From Aminobacter ciceronei (GTDB lineage: Bacteria > Pseudomonadota > Alphaproteobacteria > Rhizobiales > Rhizobiaceae): 64,000 nt of DNA. Below, in pieces: positions 8,437-17,257 of the stretch. The DNA lies in NCBI RefSeq assembly GCF_014138625.1, contig NZ_JACJHY010000031.1:1-64000 (forward strand), read 5' to 3'. The notes beneath the pieces were generated by a model that made no database searches, was not told the origin of the DNA, and worked only from the letters and a program-made list of their open reading frames with translations. Within the stretch, counting starts at the first letter, position 1; every line of letters begins with the position of its first letter. A program made the position numbers and the translations under genes.

Positions 8437-10653
8437 TCAGGCAGCCGTCCGCGTCGGCTGCGGCGTCGTCGGCAAGTGATGGCCGACCGGGGTCACCAGG
8501 ATGACGTCCTCGTAGCCGCCGGCGCGCAGGCCGTCGGCGACATAGGCAATCTCATCGTCATGGCGGAGGAAGCTGACCAGCACCTCGGTGCCGTCGCCGA
8601 CCAGCCGCGTGATTTCGCCGGCGTCGGCCGGGCCGCATTCGACGACGACGAGGTCATAGGCGGTCGTCAGCGAGTCCATGATGATCGGCAGACGGTCGGC
8701 GGCACGCATGGCGCGCGCCGGATCGGCTGTGCCGACCGGCATGACATCGCAATCGGAATAATGGTCGGCGCGGATGACATCGGTGAACTGGGCTTCGGAG
8801 GCGAGCAGGTTGGTGATACCGGGATAACGGCCACCATCGAGCATCGGCCCTGCCGCGGCACCCGAAGCGGTCAAATCGAGCAGCAGCACGCGCAGGCCGG
8901 AATCTGCCACTTCGCGGGCAACCAGTACCGCCGTTGCTGCCGCATCGTCGCCCTCGGGTGAAACGAAGATGGCACGCGCGGCACCCCCGGCAATCAGCCT
9001 TTCCGCCGCCATCTCGATGCTGATGCCGCCATGGGTCGGCGCTTGCATGGGTTCTGCAGCAGGCTCATCGGCGACGGCAAGATCGTCCTGCGTATCGACC
9101 ATCTCCTGCGGCTCGCCGTCGACGTCGGCAAGCGGAGCTGCAACCGCCGGCTCTTCTGCTTCAACCCAGGCCCTGGGCGCGTCATCTTCCGGCAGCTCGG
9201 CGGCGTGGCGCGCCGGCATCGCCACCGTCACAGGTGTAACGCGGGCGCCGGCGGCGGGGCGCATGGCGCGACCGGAGAACAACTCCTGCAGCAGGGTGAA
9301 GATCGCCATCAGCAGCAGCGAACCGACGAAGGCGGCGCCGACGATCGGGACGACCTTGGGAAAGTAGGATTCGGACGGAACGATCGCTGTTGAAAACACG
9401 CGCGCGTCGACCGGCAGATAGTTGCGGTCCTGACGCGATGCGGCCTCGCGATAGCGGGTGAGATAGGATTCGAGCAGCGCGCGCTGGGCCGCGGCCTCGC
9501 GCTCCAAGGCGCGCAGTTCGACCTCCTCCTCGGAGACGCGGGCCGACTCGACCTTCAGCCGGTTGAGGTCGGCGACAAGCTGCTTTTCGCGCAGGTCGGC
9601 GCTGCTGGCCTCGTTGACCAGTCCGACAAGCACCTTTTCAGCCTGCGAGCGGATCTGCGCGTCGAGGTCCGAAAGCTGGGAATTCAGCGCCCGGATGCGC
9701 GGATGATTGGGCAAAAGCGATGTCGAAAGATCGGCGATATCGGCGCGCAGCTGAATCTGGCGCTCGCGCAGGCGCTGGATCAGGCCAGATGACAGCACCT
9801 CCGGGATGGCGTCGATCGACCCGCCGCCCTTCAAGGCCTGGCGCACGCTCTGCGCCGTGGCCTCGGCGGCCGAACGGCCGGCACGGACACGCGACAGTTC
9901 GCTCGAAAGTTCGGACAGCTGCTGGGTGGCAAGTGCGGAATTGTTCTGCCCGACGAGCAGGTCGGATTGCGAGCGGAAGCTGGCGACCTTGGCCTCGGCA
10001 TCCTTGACGCGCTTGTTGAGGTCGGCGATCTCCGGCTTCAGCCAATCGGTCGCCTCGGTGCTCGACTCGAGCTTCGAGCCGCGCTGGAATTCGAGATAGG
10101 CCTCTGCGATCGCATTGGGCACCGCTGCCGCAAGCTTGGGATCGGCCGAAGAGAACTGGATGACGATGACGCGCGATTTTTCGACGCGATAGACGGTCAG
10201 CTGTTCGCGGAATGCCTTGAGCACGCGCTCTTCGGGCGGCAGCTCGCTGGGATCGCTCTTCAGCCCGGCAATCACCAGCAGGCGCGATATCGTCGACATC
10301 TCCGAAGCGGCGTCGAACTCCGGCAGGCTGGCGAGGTCGAGCTTCCTGGCAACCTGCTTGAGGATGTCGGTCGAACCGATGACCTCGACCTGGCTCGTCA
10401 CCCCCTCCTCGTCGAGGATCGGACGTTCGTTGTCGCCGCTGCCGTCGGGCCGGGTGAAGACGGACTCGCGCGTTTCGATCAGAAGTCGGGTCTCGGCGCG
10501 GTATTTCGGCGTCGCCAGCGAAGTCAGCACGAAGGCAAGAGCAGTGACGGCAACCGAAAACAGCAGCAGGCGCAGCCAGTTCCTCGCAAGACTGGCGAAG
10601 AGCTGACGCAGATCGACATCGACATCACCGGCAGTGGATTGGACGCCAGACAT
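8437..10653 (-). CDS. Wzc/GumC-like polysaccharide co-polymerase with degenerate kinase domain
   Basis: 738 residues from ATG at 10653. N-terminal Wzz domain with a first transmembrane helix at about 27-48, a long periplasmic coiled-coil region, a proline-containing second transmembrane segment (VPIVGAAFVGSLLLMAIF), then a cytoplasmic tail. From about residue 544 the tail is homologous to bacterial tyrosine kinases. However the Walker A site reads SPEGDDAAATA (about 565) instead of a GxGK(S/T) loop, Walker A' reads LLLDLTASG (about 590), and Walker B is VVVECGP (about 669). There is no C-terminal tyrosine cluster. It should control chain length and couple to the Wza-like exporter, without autophosphorylation. 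Divergent from that exporter gene. Confidence 0.85.
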   Translation of the reverse strand: MSGVQSTAGDVDVDLRQLFASLARNWLRLLLFSVAVTALAFVLTSLATPKYRAETRLLIETRESVFTRPDGSGDNERPILDEEGVTSQVEVIGSTDILKQVARKLDLASLPEFDAASEMSTISRLLVIAGLKSDPSELPPEERVLKAFREQLTVYRVEKSRVIVIQFSSADPKLAAAVPNAIAEAYLEFQRGSKLESSTEATDWLKPEIADLNKRVKDAEAKVASFRSQSDLLVGQNNSALATQQLSELSSELSRVRAGRSAAEATAQSVRQALKGGGSIDAIPEVLSSGLIQRLRERQIQLRADIADLSTSLLPNHPRIRALNSQLSDLDAQIRSQAEKVLVGLVNEASSADLREKQLVADLNRLKVESARVSEEEVELRALEREAAAQRALLESYLTRYREAASRQDRNYLPVDARVFSTAIVPSESYFPKVVPIVGAAFVGSLLLMAIFTLLQELFSGRAMRPAAGARVTPVTVAMPARHAAELPEDDAPRAWVEAEEPAVAAPLADVDGEPQEMVDTQDDLAVADEPAAEPMQAPTHGGISIEMAAERLIAGGAARAIFVSPEGDDAAATAVLVAREVADSGLRVLLLDLTASGAAAGPMLDGGRYPGITNLLASEAQFTDVIRADHYSDCDVMPVGTADPARAMRAADRLPIIMDSLTTAYDLVVVECGPADAGEITRLVGDGTEVLVSFLRHDDEIAYVADGLRAGGYEDVILVTPVGHHLPTTPQPTRTAA

Positions 10654-10855
10654 GCAGTTCCTACTCCGAGGCTGAGCAGACTGCACGGTAAACAAACATG
10701 GTAACCCATGCGTTAACGGCGCAACCTCGTATACAACCCAGGCCATGCAAGATGGGCCACGTCCTTTACCGGGCATTAACCCTAACAAGTCGATAACTGG
10801 CGCGAACCAATACTCCGCTGCACGGCGGCAAGCCGTCGAAGGTGTGTCTGCAGAA

Positions 10856-11422
10856 ATGAAAAGCTCCCTTCCCATTTGCCATGCGCTTCTCGCAGCCATG
10901 CTGGTCGTCAGCGGCTGCTCGAGCTACCGCCCCGCGCCTGCTGCCTTTCATGAAGTGCTCGACCAGCCTTACCGTCTCGGCGCCGGCGACCGCATCCGCG
11001 TCACCGTCTTCGAGCAGGAAAGCCTGACCAACACCTACAGCGTCGACCAGTCGGGCTACATCTCCTTCCCGCTCGTCGGCGGCGTCCCGGCGCGCGGCTA
11101 TACTGCGCAGGAGGTCGAAAAGGCGCTGGCCGCCAAGCTGCGCCAGGGCTATCTGCGCGATCCCGACGTTTCCGTCGAGGTCGATCGCTACCGGCCGATC
11201 TTCGTCATGGGCGAAGTGGGTGCGGCCGGCCAGTACTCCTATGTTCCCGGCCTGACCGTCCAGAAGGCCGTGGCCATGGCCGGCGGCTACAGCGCCCGCG
11301 CCAACCAGGGCAATGTCGACATCACCCGCGACATCAACGGCAAGGTGATGACCGGCCGCGTGCTGACCACGGACCCGCTTCTGCCCGGCGACACGATCTA
11401 CGTGCGCGAGCGGCTGTTCTAA
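10856..11422 (+). CDS. Wza/GumB-like polysaccharide export lipoprotein
   Basis: 188 residues from ATG at 10856, chosen because it places a classic lipoprotein signal at the N-terminus with lipobox VSGC and Cys21 as the lipidated residue. The body is a Poly_export (OPX) domain (YRLGAGDRIRVTVFEQ to about 115) followed by a SLBB-type domain (PIFVMGEVGAAGQYSYVPG). It is short for Wza, lacking the C-terminal barrel helix, and so of the GumB/ExoF type. It should form the periplasmic to outer-membrane conduit for the polymer together with the GumC-like protein. First gene of a plus-strand operon continuing to 15448. Confidence 0.88.
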   Translation: MKSSLPICHALLAAMLVVSGCSSYRPAPAAFHEVLDQPYRLGAGDRIRVTVFEQESLTNTYSVDQSGYISFPLVGGVPARGYTAQEVEKALAAKLRQGYLRDPDVSVEVDRYRPIFVMGEVGAAGQYSYVPGLTVQKAVAMAGGYSARANQGNVDITRDINGKVMTGRVLTTDPLLPGDTIYVRERLF

Positions 11423-11428
11423 GCCGCC

Positions 11429-12580
11429 GTGCAGCAGACCCCGCCCCGCCAGCTCAGGATCGTCCATTGCTTCAGGTCGCCGGTCGGCGGCATCTTCAGG
11501 CATGTGCGTGATCTGACCGAAGCGCAGGTGGCCGCCGGCCATCAGGTCGGCATCATCTGCGACTCGACCACCGGCGGCGAGCATGAGGAGCGCCTGTTCG
11601 AGGCGATCCGGCCGATGCTGGCGCTCGGCATCAGGCGCACGTCGATGCAGCGTCATATCGGGCCAGGCGACATCGCGGCGGGCTGGCGCACCTACAAGAT
11701 CATCAAGGAATTGCGGCCGGACGTGCTGCACGGGCATGGCGCCAAAGGTGGTGCCTATGCGCGTGCGTTCGGCTCACTGTTGCGGGTTTCAAGGTATTGC
11801 GTGGCCCGCCTCTATTCGCCGCATGGCGGCACTCTGCACTATGACGAAAGGACGATGACCGGAAAGCTGTTCTTCGGGCTCGAACGCCTGATGGAGCGTT
11901 TCACCGATCATCTGCTGTTCGTCTCCGACTACGAACGCCGCACCTTCATCCGCAAGGTCGGTGAGCCGCGCGTGCCCAACAGCCTGGTCTATAACGGCCT
12001 GCGCGACGCGGAATTCGAACCGGTAGCGGCTCAGCCCGATGCCGCCGACTTTCTCTACATCGGCATGATGCGCGACCTGAAGGGTCCCGACATGTTCATC
12101 GACGCGGTGAAGGCGGCAAGGCAGGAACTCGACAAGGACGTCACCGCTGTCATGGTCGGCGACGGCGAGGATCTGCCGCGCTACCACGCGCAGGTCGAAA
12201 GCCTCGAGCTCGACGGCAAGATCCGATTCCTTGCGCCGATGCCGGCGCGCCAGGCATTTGCGCTTGCCCGCTTCGTCGTCGTGCCGTCGCGCGCCGAGGC
12301 GATGCCTTACATCGTGCTCGAGACACTTGCCGCCGCAAAGCCGATCGTGGCGACCGCCGTGGGCGGCATTCCGGAGATTCTCGGAGCCCGGTCGCCGGCG
12401 CTGGTCAATCCGGACGCTGGCGAAATCAGCCTGAAGATGATCGAGGCCTTCCGGTCGCCTGCTGCCTATGCCGCCGCGATGCCCGACACCGCCGAGCTCA
12501 AGGCCCGTTTCGGCGTCGACGTGATGGCCCGCGAAGTCGAGAAAGCCTACTTCTCCGCGCTGCCGAAAAAACGCGCCTGA
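11429..12580 (+). CDS. GT4-family glycosyltransferase
   Basis: 383 residues with a GTG start at 11429, 6 bp after the export gene stop. GT-B fold: N-terminal VHCFRSPVGGIFRHVRDL acceptor domain, then a donor domain with FLYIGMMRDLKGPDMFI and VVPSRAEAMPYIVLETLAAAKPIVATAVGGIPE, the retaining GT4 nucleotide-sugar motif with its E-x7-E spacing. It transfers a sugar from a nucleotide donor during repeat-unit assembly on the inner-membrane lipid carrier. Sugar specificity cannot be read from sequence. Part of the exopolysaccharide operon. Confidence 0.87.
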   Translation: MQQTPPRQLRIVHCFRSPVGGIFRHVRDLTEAQVAAGHQVGIICDSTTGGEHEERLFEAIRPMLALGIRRTSMQRHIGPGDIAAGWRTYKIIKELRPDVLHGHGAKGGAYARAFGSLLRVSRYCVARLYSPHGGTLHYDERTMTGKLFFGLERLMERFTDHLLFVSDYERRTFIRKVGEPRVPNSLVYNGLRDAEFEPVAAQPDAADFLYIGMMRDLKGPDMFIDAVKAARQELDKDVTAVMVGDGEDLPRYHAQVESLELDGKIRFLAPMPARQAFALARFVVVPSRAEAMPYIVLETLAAAKPIVATAVGGIPEILGARSPALVNPDAGEISLKMIEAFRSPAAYAAAMPDTAELKARFGVDVMAREVEKAYFSALPKKRA

Positions 12581-12677
12581 AATACGCTACAAGACAATTT
12601 TGTTGCTCAAGGGTTTCTTAGCTCATCTTTGATATGTCAATCTGGCAAACGGGCGACCGGCCAACAGATCGACGACG

Positions 12678-14213
12678 ATGAACAACTTCGACCCAAAGCG
12701 CCGCTTCACCCCGGAAGCCGTGAAGGCGGCTGACGGCGACGGCAAATCGACCGACAAGGCCAAGCTGAGCAATGTCGCGCAAGAGGTGGCAGCGCAGTAC
12801 CGTCGCGACACCATGTCCCCGGTCATGCTCAGCGGCATCCTGCGCCTGACCGAATTCGGCATGCTTTTCGTCACGGGCTTGGCACTCTATGCCTATCACG
12901 TCGGATTCCTCGGCCATCTGAGCTGGCAATATCCGCTGGTCATCCTCGCCGCCTCGCTGGCCGCGATCGTCCTTTTCGAGATCATGGACTGCTACCAGCT
13001 GCAGTCGCTGATGCGGCCGGGCGTCTCGCTGGGACGGATGGCGCTGTGCTGGGCCACCACCTTCGCCCTGATGGCGGTCACCGCCTTCTTCATGAAGGTT
13101 TCGGCGGAGTTTTCGCGCCTGCTGTTCGGCAGCTGGTTCGTCATCGGGCTGGCGCTGCTCGTCGTCCAGCGCCTGATCATGGCACGGGTCATCCGGCGCT
13201 GGGCCCGCAACGGCCGCATGGAGCGGCGGGCAGTCATCGTCGGCGGCGGCAAGGCAGCCGAAGTGCTGATCCGCTCGATCGAGCAGCACCCCTACAACGA
13301 CATCCGCATTTGCGGCATCTTCGACGACCGCGACGACCGGCGCTCGCCGCCGATCGTCGCCGGCTATCCCAAGCTCGGCACCGTCTCGGAACTGTTGGAA
13401 TTCGCCCGCATCGCGCGCATCGACATGCTGATCGTGTCGCTGCCGCTGACGGCCGAAACCCGGGTTCTGCAGCTGCTCAAGAAGCTCTGGGTGCTGCCCG
13501 TCGACATCCGCCTGTCGGCGCACTCCAACCAGTTGCAGTTCCGGCCGCGCTCCTATTCCTATATCGGCGCGGTGCCGATGCTCGACATTTTCGACAAGCC
13601 GATCAACGACTGGGATTCGGTCGCCAAGCGCGCCTTCGACATCATCTTCAGCCTGTTCGGCATCGTCGTCTTTTCGCCCGTCATGCTGGCAACCGCGATC
13701 GCCATCAAGCTCGACAGCAAGGGCCCGGTGCTGTTCAAGCAGAAGCGCCACGGCTTCAACAACGAGGTGATCGAGGTCTACAAGTTCCGCTCGATGTTCA
13801 CCGAGCTGTCCGACCCCTCGGCGAAAAAGACGGTGACCAAGAACGACCCGCGCGTCACCCGCGTCGGCCGCATCATCCGCAAGACCTCGATCGATGAGCT
13901 GCCACAGTTCTTCAATTCGCTGTTCGGCAGCCTGTCCCTGGTCGGCCCGCGCCCGCATGCGATTGCGGCGCAGTCGCACAACCTGCTCTACAATGAAGTG
14001 GTCGACGGCTACTTCGCCCGCCACAAGGTCAAGCCCGGCGTCACCGGCTGGGCCCAGATCAATGGCTGGCGCGGCGAGATGGACACCGACGAGAAGATCC
14101 GCAAGCGCACCGAGTTCGACCTCTACTACATCGAGAACTGGTCGCTCTGGTTCGACATCAAGATCCTGTTCCTGACGCCGATCCGCCTGCTCGACACGGA
14201 AAACGCCTATTGA
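12678..14213 (+). CDS. Undecaprenyl-phosphate hexose-1-phosphate transferase (WcaJ/UppE type)
   Basis: 511 residues. Four N-terminal membrane helices (about 55-165), a CoA_binding_3-like Rossmann domain ([18 protein letters not shown]), a fifth membrane segment ([24 protein letters not shown]) and the C-terminal sugar transferase domain with [17 protein letters not shown] and SLVGPRPHA. This family starts Wzy-dependent polymers by moving hexose-1-phosphate from UDP-sugar to undecaprenyl phosphate. It defines the locus as a complete initiation unit. The 97-bp gap before it is AT-rich and may hold an internal promoter. The next gene overlaps its stop codon. Confidence 0.92.
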   Translation: MNNFDPKRRFTPEAVKAADGDGKSTDKAKLSNVAQEVAAQYRRDTMSPVMLSGILRLTEFGMLFVTGLALYAYHVGFLGHLSWQYPLVILAASLAAIVLFEIMDCYQLQSLMRPGVSLGRMALCWATTFALMAVTAFFMKVSAEFSRLLFGSWFVIGLALLVVQRLIMARVIRRWARNGRMERRAVIVGGGKAAEVLIRSIEQHPYNDIRICGIFDDRDDRRSPPIVAGYPKLGTVSELLEFARIARIDMLIVSLPLTAETRVLQLLKKLWVLPVDIRLSAHSNQLQFRPRSYSYIGAVPMLDIFDKPINDWDSVAKRAFDIIFSLFGIVVFSPVMLATAIAIKLDSKGPVLFKQKRHGFNNEVIEVYKFRSMFTELSDPSAKKTVTKNDPRVTRVGRIIRKTSIDELPQFFNSLFGSLSLVGPRPHAIAAQSHNLLYNEVVDGYFARHKVKPGVTGWAQINGWRGEMDTDEKIRKRTEFDLYYIENWSLWFDIKILFLTPIRLLDTENAY

Positions 14214-15448
14214 GTGCGATCAGCTATGATCTGCCGCGGGCCGCGATCAACGCCAAGCTGATCGGGCTCATCTCCACCGGCGCCATTGCGCTGGGCGTAT
14301 TGCTGTCGGGTTTCGTCATCCGCGAGCCGGCGCCTTACGAACTCTACATGGCCGGGCTGATCGCGGTGTGGTCGCTGTTTGGCCTGCGCATTTCGCGTGC
14401 CATCACCCCGTTGCTGGTGCTAATCGTGACCTTCAACATCGGCGGCATGATTGCGATGACGCAGATGGCGGAGCTGATGAACACGCCGCTCTATCTCGCC
14501 GTGTCGCTGTTCCTCGGCTTCACCGCCATCTTCTTCGCCGCGGTCACCGAAGCCGATCCGAGGCTGTTCAGGGTGATCTTCCTGTCCTGGGTGGCGTCGG
14601 CAGTGGTTACCTCGGTGCTCGGCATGCTCGGCTATTTCGGCGCCGTGCCCGGGGCGGAGATGTTCACCAAATATGGCCGCGCCGCCGGCGCCTTCCAGGA
14701 CCCGAACGTCTTCGGGCCCTTCCTCACCTTGCCCGGCATCTACCTGCTCTACCGCGTGCTGACCGGCAATCCGCTCAAGATGGCGATCTATGCGGTGCCG
14801 CTGCTCATCGTCACCGGCGGCATCTTCCTGTCGTTCTCGCGCGGCGCCTGGGGGCTGTTCGGCGCCTCGGCCATCCTGCTCACCGGCTTCCTGTTCCTGC
14901 AAAGCGACAGCGGCAGGTTCCGGCTGCGGATCGTGGTGATGAGCATTGCCGCCATCGCGCTGCTGACCGTCGCACTGCTGATCGTGCTGCAGATCCCCAG
15001 CATCGCAGAACTGTTCACCACACGCGCCCAGCTCGTCCAGGATTACGACGGCGCGCGGCTCGGCCGCTTCGCCCGCTATGCCATCGGCTTCCTCCTGGCG
15101 ACGGAGAAACCCTTCGGCATCGGACCGCTGGTGTTCGGCCAGATCTATGGCGAGGACACTCACAACATCTGGCTCAAGACGCTGATGGACTATGGCTGGC
15201 TCGGTTTTGCCAGTTACCTCCTGCTGATCGTCTGGACCGTCGCCGCTGGGTTCCGCATCCTGCTGCGCAACCGGCCGTGGCAGCCCTATCTGCTGTCGGC
15301 CTATGTCGTCTTCCTCGGCCATATCGCGCTCGGCACCGTCATCGACACCGACCATTGGCGCCACTTCTACCTGCTGCTCGGCCTGATCTGGGGCTCGATC
15401 GCGCTCGAAGCCCGCCACCAGCGTGCCCAGACCTCGCCCGCCTACTGA
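14210..15448 (+). CDS. O-antigen ligase/Wzy-type polymerase family membrane protein
   Basis: 412 residues, about eleven hydrophobic helices, with the Wzy_C/O-antigen ligase signature region EKPFGIGPLVFG followed by DTHNIWLKTLMDYGWLG. It either polymerises lipid-linked repeat units or ligates finished chains; as the only such protein in the locus, polymerase is the likelier role. The start is a TTG at 14210 overlapping the preceding TGA stop by four bases, giving translational coupling; no ATG or GTG in frame would keep the first helix. Last gene of the exopolysaccharide operon. Confidence 0.82.
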   Translation: MSAISYDLPRAAINAKLIGLISTGAIALGVLLSGFVIREPAPYELYMAGLIAVWSLFGLRISRAITPLLVLIVTFNIGGMIAMTQMAELMNTPLYLAVSLFLGFTAIFFAAVTEADPRLFRVIFLSWVASAVVTSVLGMLGYFGAVPGAEMFTKYGRAAGAFQDPNVFGPFLTLPGIYLLYRVLTGNPLKMAIYAVPLLIVTGGIFLSFSRGAWGLFGASAILLTGFLFLQSDSGRFRLRIVVMSIAAIALLTVALLIVLQIPSIAELFTTRAQLVQDYDGARLGRFARYAIGFLLATEKPFGIGPLVFGQIYGEDTHNIWLKTLMDYGWLGFASYLLLIVWTVAAGFRILLRNRPWQPYLLSAYVVFLGHIALGTVIDTDHWRHFYLLLGLIWGSIALEARHQRAQTSPAY

Positions 15449-15486
15449 CGCCTCGCCCGGTTTCTGACTCGCCGGCGACGGGCCCC

Positions 15487-15681
15487 GTTGCACACAAGAT
15501 TCGCGTTTTGTGAACGGTCCGGCACCGTTTTGCCGGCTCAACTCAGCGTGACCGCTTTGTGAATCAGAGTGACCGATCAGCCTATGGCAATCGGAAAGGT
15601 AGGCGCCTATCTCACAGTTGTCAGCGAGATGGCAAAAACAACAACCGCCGCTTTGCTACCGAAAAAGAAAGGAATACCCAC
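15487..15681 (+). repeat. Upstream repeat copy A with phased GTGA motifs
   Basis: First copy of a direct repeat that recurs at 16198-16393, offset by about 711 bp. It opens with GTTG-C-CACAA, then GTGAACGGTCCGGCACCG and TTTGCCGGCTCAACTC. It contains three GTGA half-sites starting at 15548, 15559 and 15569, spaced one helical turn apart, and the 10-bp palindrome TAGGCGCCTA at 15600-15609. It lies directly upstream of the first DUF1344 gene, so it should hold its promoter and operator. The repeat unit equals the gene-to-gene distance, which indicates tandem duplication of promoter plus gene. Confidence 0.75.
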
Positions 15682-15918
15682 ATGAAGAAGATCATCCTCG
15701 CCGCTTCGGCAATCACTCTGATGTCTGGTGCGGCATTTGCTTCGTCCGCAGAAGGTGTTGTTGCCAAGTTCGACCCGGCCGTTCGCGTCATTACGCTCGA
15801 AAGCGGCCATAGCTACTCGGTTCCGCGTGACGTTGCTATCCCGTCGATCCAGACCGGCGAGAAGGTTTCGATCCAGCTCAACGACGAAGGCGACAAGGTA
15901 CAGGGCGTGCTCCGCTAA
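15682..15918 (+). CDS. Secreted DUF1344 protein, copy 1
   Basis: 78 residues from ATG at 15682, preceded by AAAGGAA. A signal peptide (about 1-20, ending FAS-S) is followed by a 58-residue domain with the family pattern GVVAKFD-xx-RVITLESG-x-YSVPRD and a conserved QLNDEGDKV end. DUF1344 is a rhizobial family of unknown function; the small all-beta pattern suggests a barrel acting in the periplasm. It is about 80 percent identical to copy 2, and both have similar upstream regions and terminators. Monocistronic. Confidence 0.8.
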   Translation: MKKIILAASAITLMSGAAFASSAEGVVAKFDPAVRVITLESGHSYSVPRDVAIPSIQTGEKVSIQLNDEGDKVQGVLR

Positions 15919-15960
15919 GCGGAAACCGCGATATCCCTGAACTGCCGATACCACCGAAAA

Positions 15961-15992
15961 AGCCACGGGCCCTCCCACCCGTGGCTTTTTTT
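15961..15992 (+). terminator. Terminator of DUF1344 copy 1
   Basis: Stem AGCCACGGG (15961-15969) and CCCGTGGCT (15978-15986) around CCCTCCCA, followed by T7. The stem core is shared with the terminators of copies 2 and 3. Confidence 0.9.
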
Positions 15993-16197
15993 CGTTTGCG
16001 ACGCCTGGCTCGCGGCACGAAGCGCAGATCCGCCCCATCGACCGCTACCTTGCCTCACACAGCATACACGGACGCACAGTTTCGCTCCACAAGCCTCCAC
16101 AATCCACACACGCACGACAATCCGGACACGCAGGGCCTGGCTGCGACCACAGCCATCCGCACAACGGCGCAACCAGACTCGATGTTGCGCCAGGGTC
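15993..16197. other. Intergenic DNA between terminator and repeat copy B
   Basis: About 200 bp with lower GC than the surrounding genes and several CACA-rich runs. I see no ORF with a ribosome site, no RNA fold and no transposon remnant. It appears to be the spacer created when the DUF1344 unit duplicated. Confidence 0.5.
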
Positions 16198-16393
16198 GTT
16201 GCGCACAACTGCGCCGATTTGTGAACGGTCCGGCACCGGTTTGCCGGCTCAACTCGGCGTGACTGCTTTGTGACCGAGAGTGACCGCTCCAGCTATGGAA
16301 ATCTAAAAGTTAGGTGCCTATCTATCAGTGGTAAGCGAAACGACAAAACAACGAACCGTCGATCCGCTACCGAACATTGAAAGGACTAAAACA
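16198..16393 (+). repeat. Upstream repeat copy B with phased GTGA motifs
   Basis: Second copy of the direct repeat upstream of DUF1344 copy 2. GTGAC(C/T) occurs at 16259, 16270 and 16280, again spaced 10-11 bp, and the palindrome is degenerate here (TAGGTGCCTA at 16311-16320). Conservation of the spacing despite base changes between the copies suggests a protein binding site on one DNA face. Confidence 0.72.
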
Positions 16394-16630
16394 ATGAAGA
16401 AGATCATCCTCGCCGCTTCGGCTGTCGCAATGATGTCAGGTGCTGCATTTGCTTCCTCCGCGAACGGCGTTGTTTCTCAGTTCAACGAGCAGGCGCGCGT
16501 CATTACGCTCGAGAGCGGCCAGAGCTACACCGTCCCGCGCGACGTCGCCATCCCGGCGATCCAGGCTGGCGAAAAGGTATCGATCCAGCTCAACGACGAA
16601 GGCGACAAGGTCAATGCCGTTCTCCGCTAA
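16394..16630 (+). CDS. Secreted DUF1344 protein, copy 2
   Basis: 78 residues from ATG at 16394 after an AAAGGAC ribosome site. Signal peptide about 1-20, then SANGVVSQFNEQARVITLESGQSY and the same DVAIPAIQAGEKVSIQLNDEGDKV end as copy 1. Same length and start context as copy 1, with differences concentrated in the first strand of the mature domain. Its own promoter region and terminator make it an independent transcription unit. Function unknown. Confidence 0.8.
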   Translation: MKKIILAASAVAMMSGAAFASSANGVVSQFNEQARVITLESGQSYTVPRDVAIPAIQAGEKVSIQLNDEGDKVNAVLR

Positions 16631-16685
16631 GGCGGAACAGCCTTGACGGCCTGACTTGCCTCACAAGCTGGCCACTTCAGCAAAA

Positions 16686-16718
16686 AGCCATGGGTCCTCC
16701 CACCCATGGCTTTTTTTT
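16686..16718 (+). terminator. Terminator of DUF1344 copy 2
   Basis: Perfect 10-bp stem AGCCATGGGT (16686-16695) and ACCCATGGCT (16702-16711) around CCTCCC, then T8. Confidence 0.92.
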
Positions 16719-16947
16719 GCGCTTCAAGACATGCCTGACACGGGGTCCGTAGGCGAAAACAATCGCGCGAACGGCCGTTCGCCATCGGAGTTTCAACGAT
16801 CCCGCGGCACGTTCGCGTGATCGAAACGTGTCTCGAGTTTACCTGTCAGCGTGTAACAAGCACGGCCAGCCGATCGTAGTTGACGGTATCAGCAAGGTGC
16901 CCCGCAGCAAAAGCAGCACCTCGCACAACCCCATCAGGAGAACGATC
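16719..16947. other. Upstream region of DUF1344 copy 3
   Basis: About 230 bp with no credible ORF. It holds the promoter of copy 3 but does not share the copy A/B repeat; the GTGTAACAAG element near 16850 is the only faint resemblance. A GGAG ribosome site lies at about 16937, 8 bases before the ATG. Confidence 0.5.
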
Positions 16948-17199
16948 ATGAACAAGCTCATCTTGGCTGCCGCCGCATTCGCACTCTTCTCCGGCTCGGC
17001 TCTCGCCTCTGACGCCAGCGGCGTCGTCACCCGCTTCAACGCCGACACCCGCGTCATCACGCTCCAGGGCGGCGACAGCTACACCATCCCGCGCGATGTC
17101 GCCCTGCCCTCGGTCAAGGTCGGCGACAAGATCTCGATCCTCTTCAACGACGAAGGCGACCAGATCCGCAACGTGCTGGCCGGCCCTGACATGATGTAA
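16948..17199 (+). CDS. Secreted DUF1344 protein, copy 3
   Basis: 83 residues from ATG at 16948, with AGGAG upstream. Signal peptide about 1-21 (SALAS cleavage), then the family domain GVVTRFNADTRVITLQGGDSYTIPRD and a short C-terminal extension (AGPDMM) absent from copies 1 and 2. More diverged in sequence and upstream DNA than the copy 1/2 pair, so an older duplication. Function unknown; presumably periplasmic. Confidence 0.8.
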   Translation: MNKLILAAAAFALFSGSALASDASGVVTRFNADTRVITLQGGDSYTIPRDVALPSVKVGDKISILFNDEGDQIRNVLAGPDMM

Positions 17200-17224
17200 G
17201 CCCGCCACGGCAAGACGACAGTGA

Positions 17225-17257
17225 AGCCATGGGCGCACTCCACGCCCATGGCTTTTT
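17225..17257 (+). terminator. Terminator of DUF1344 copy 3
   Basis: Perfect 11-bp stem AGCCATGGGCG (17225-17235) and CGCCCATGGCT (17243-17253), loop CACTCCA, then a T-run. Same AGCCATGGG core as copy 2. Confidence 0.92.
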
